Below the pieces are notes generated by a model, which ran no database searches, was not told where the DNA came from, and saw only the letters and a list, made by a program, of their open reading frames with translations. From an uncultured Dictyoglomus sp. (lineage in GTDB: Bacteria > Dictyoglomota > Dictyoglomia > Dictyoglomales > Dictyoglomaceae), in assembly GCA_938039765.1 (NCBI GenBank), contig CALHTV010000104.1:1-6306 (forward strand): DNA of 6,306 bases, in the 5' to 3' direction. This document shows, piece after piece, positions 4,607-6,306 of this stretch (position 1 is the first letter of the stretch; every line of letters begins with the position of its first letter). Both the position numbers and the translations under genes were made by a program.

Positions 4607-6241
4607 TTAAAAACCTCTTTTCCACGCTATGGGCATTTTTCTTCCCATTCCAAAAGCCTTTGTGCTCACTTTTAATGTGGGGGGTGCTTGTCTTCTTTTG
4701 TATTCTGAACTATCGATTTTTTTAATTACTCCTTCAACCAAATTTCTTTCAAATCCTCCTTCTAAAATCTCATCAATAGATAAATTATCCTCGATGTACG
4801 CCTTAAGAATTTCATCTAATATAGGGTATGGAGGAAGGGAATCTTCATCCCTTTGATTTGGCCTTAATTCTGCAGAGGGAACTTTTGTTAAAATTGATTG
4901 AGGAATGATTTCCCTTTCTCTATTAATAAATCTCGCTAATTCATAGACGGTCATCTTGGGAATATCTCCAATAACTGCCAAGCCTCCTACCATATCTCCA
5001 TAAAGGGTGCAATAGCCCACTGCTAATTCCGATTTATTCCCTGTAGCTAAAACTAAATAACCTTCCCTATTGGATATAAACATTAGGATACTTCCCCTTA
5101 TCCTTGCCTGAATATTTTCCTCGGCAAGATCCATCAAAGGATTTCCATCAGGATTAAAGGTTTCAAGATATGCTTTAAAAATTTTTTCTATAGGGATTAC
5201 TCTAAATTCAATTCCTAAATTTTTTGCTAAAATTTCTGCATCCTTTACACTTCCTTCAGAGGAATATCTTGAGGGCATAGAAACCCCAAGAACATTTTTA
5301 GATCCAAGGGCAAAAGTAGCTAAACAGGCAACTACTGATGAATCAATTCCACCGCTTAATCCAATAACTGCTTTTTTGAATCCTAATTTTGAAAAATAAT
5401 CTCTTATTCCAAGAATCAATGCTTCATAAATACTTTCTATATCCTCTTTAATAGAATTTATATCTTCTATAGATAATAAATTTGACAAATCTATAATTCC
5501 CAAATCCTCTTTAAAGCTTTTTCCTTTCCAAGCAATCTTTCCATTTTCTGTTATTACAAGGCTTGATCCATCAAATATTAATTCATCGTTTCCCCCCACC
5601 TCATTCACATATATTATTGGTCTTTTATATTTTCTTGCAAGATAACATAGCATATCTCCTCTTAATCTTATTTTTCCATAATAATAAGGAGATGCGGAGA
5701 TATTAAGTATCACTTCTGCCCCTTGAGAAATTAATTCTTCTAAAGGGTCTTTTTCATAAATTGCCCTATTCCAATAGTCCTTATCATTCCAAATATCTTC
5801 ACAAATGGTAATACCAAGATTTATTCCCTTAAATATTATGGGATGGCAATATTCTGCAGGCTTAAAATATCTTTCCTCATCAAAAACATCATAGCTTGGT
5901 AATAAGGTTTTATGTTGATATCCAAAAAGTTTTCCTTGATAAAATAATAATGCAGAATTATAAATTTTTTCATCTTTATATAAAGGAGCCCCTAGAAGAA
6001 TTCCCATATCTTTACTTTCTGGTAAAATCTTCCTACAAAGGATTTCATCTATTTTTTTGACAATTTCTCTTCTGAAAAGTAAATCTCTAGGAGGATAACC
6101 TATTAGAGAAAGTTCAGGAAATATGACTAAATCACAATTTTCTTTTTTGGCCTTGAGGATATAAGATAGAATTTTATCACTATTTCCTTCTATATCTCCA
6201 ACTATTGGATTAATTTGAGCAATTGCAATTTTTAGATTCAT
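4607..6241 (-). CDS. nadE: Glutamine-dependent NAD+ synthetase
   Basis: This enzyme catalyses the last step of NAD synthesis: it adenylates the carboxyl of nicotinic acid adenine dinucleotide and amidates it with ammonia released from glutamine. The 544 residues form the two-domain type. The N-terminal nitrilase-like glutaminase domain (about 1-255) carries the triad E43 (FPELSL), K111 (HKTLLPSYDVFDE) and C147 (ITICEDIW). The C-terminal synthetase domain (about 265-544) has the ATP PP-loop SGGIDSS (296-302), the TGNKSE motif (400-405) and the late PSAELRP segment (455-461). Both active sites look complete, so it should use glutamine rather than only free ammonia. The ATG is preceded by GAGGTG at suitable spacing. 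It stands alone, with a likely promoter just upstream. No other NAD-pathway gene is in view. Confidence 0.96.
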   Translation of the reverse strand: MNLKIAIAQINPIVGDIEGNSDKILSYILKAKKENCDLVIFPELSLIGYPPRDLLFRREIVKKIDEILCRKILPESKDMGILLGAPLYKDEKIYNSALLFYQGKLFGYQHKTLLPSYDVFDEERYFKPAEYCHPIIFKGINLGITICEDIWNDKDYWNRAIYEKDPLEELISQGAEVILNISASPYYYGKIRLRGDMLCYLARKYKRPIIYVNEVGGNDELIFDGSSLVITENGKIAWKGKSFKEDLGIIDLSNLLSIEDINSIKEDIESIYEALILGIRDYFSKLGFKKAVIGLSGGIDSSVVACLATFALGSKNVLGVSMPSRYSSEGSVKDAEILAKNLGIEFRVIPIEKIFKAYLETFNPDGNPLMDLAEENIQARIRGSILMFISNREGYLVLATGNKSELAVGYCTLYGDMVGGLAVIGDIPKMTVYELARFINREREIIPQSILTKVPSAELRPNQRDEDSLPPYPILDEILKAYIEDNLSIDEILEGGFERNLVEGVIKKIDSSEYKRRQAPPTLKVSTKAFGMGRKMPIAWKRGF

Positions 6242-6276
6242 AAATTTTCACCTCTTCTCTCCTTAAATTACTATTT

Positions 6277-6304
6277 ATTATATATCCCGTTAGGCAAATA
6301 AGAA
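6277..6304 (-). promoter_or_regulatory. Probable promoter of nadE
   Basis: On the minus strand a perfect TATAAT (6282-6277) lies 35 bases before the ATG. With 16-base spacing the -35 position reads TTCTTA (6304-6299), a weak match, so the call rests on the -10 box. A ribosome binding site (GAGGTG) lies between it and the start. The window ends 2 bases beyond, so upstream control elements cannot be judged. Confidence 0.5.
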
Positions 6305-6306
6305 GA

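Noticed and set aside
4629..4856. Plus-strand open frame of 75 codons opposite the nadE C-terminus
   Set aside because: It is antisense to conserved synthetase sequence, with no start signal.

Overview
The window is AT-rich DNA from a bacterium. The proteins are rich in Lys, Glu and Ile and use AGA/AGG and ATA codons heavily, which suggests a low-GC thermophile. A Dictyoglomus-like organism is my best guess, made from general resemblance only; a thermophilic Firmicute or a Thermotogales member is not excluded.

Layout. Positions 1-846 (minus strand) hold the start of an operon: a YtrA-type GntR repressor gene, whose stop overlaps by 4 bases the start of an ABC transporter ATPase that runs off the left edge. 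A sigma-70-type promoter and a palindromic operator sit where a long reading of the regulator frame would place its first codons, so the real regulator gene is shorter. Positions 883-2229 (minus) encode an intact MOFRL-type glycerate 2-kinase with a promoter so close that its mRNA should be nearly leaderless. An 85-base divergent spacer separates it from an enolase-superfamily dipeptide epimerase (2315-3343, plus). This gene converges, with a 3-base gap, on a classical NAD-type short-chain dehydrogenase (3347-4096, minus) that has a clear promoter. Positions 4607-6241 (minus) encode a glutamine-dependent NAD+ synthetase (nadE) with its promoter just inside the right edge.

The 510-base stretch 4097-4606 has no intact gene, but it is not empty. 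On the plus strand it holds a decayed fragment of an iron-containing alcohol dehydrogenase, split over three frames with stop codons and an internal deletion. This is the main hidden feature of the window. A perfect 10-base inverted repeat follows the fragment.

The genes are mostly single metabolic functions rather than one pathway: regulated efflux or export, glycerate phosphorylation, dipeptide epimerisation, an NAD-linked oxidoreductase and NAD synthesis. No CRISPR array, tRNA, rRNA, phage gene or intact insertion sequence is visible, and I see no convincing new multi-gene system. The points most worth checking are the dead dehydrogenase, the compact autoregulatory start of the GntR gene with its unclear start codon, and the epimerase, which lacks the arginine that recognises glutamate in the Bacillus subtilis enzyme.
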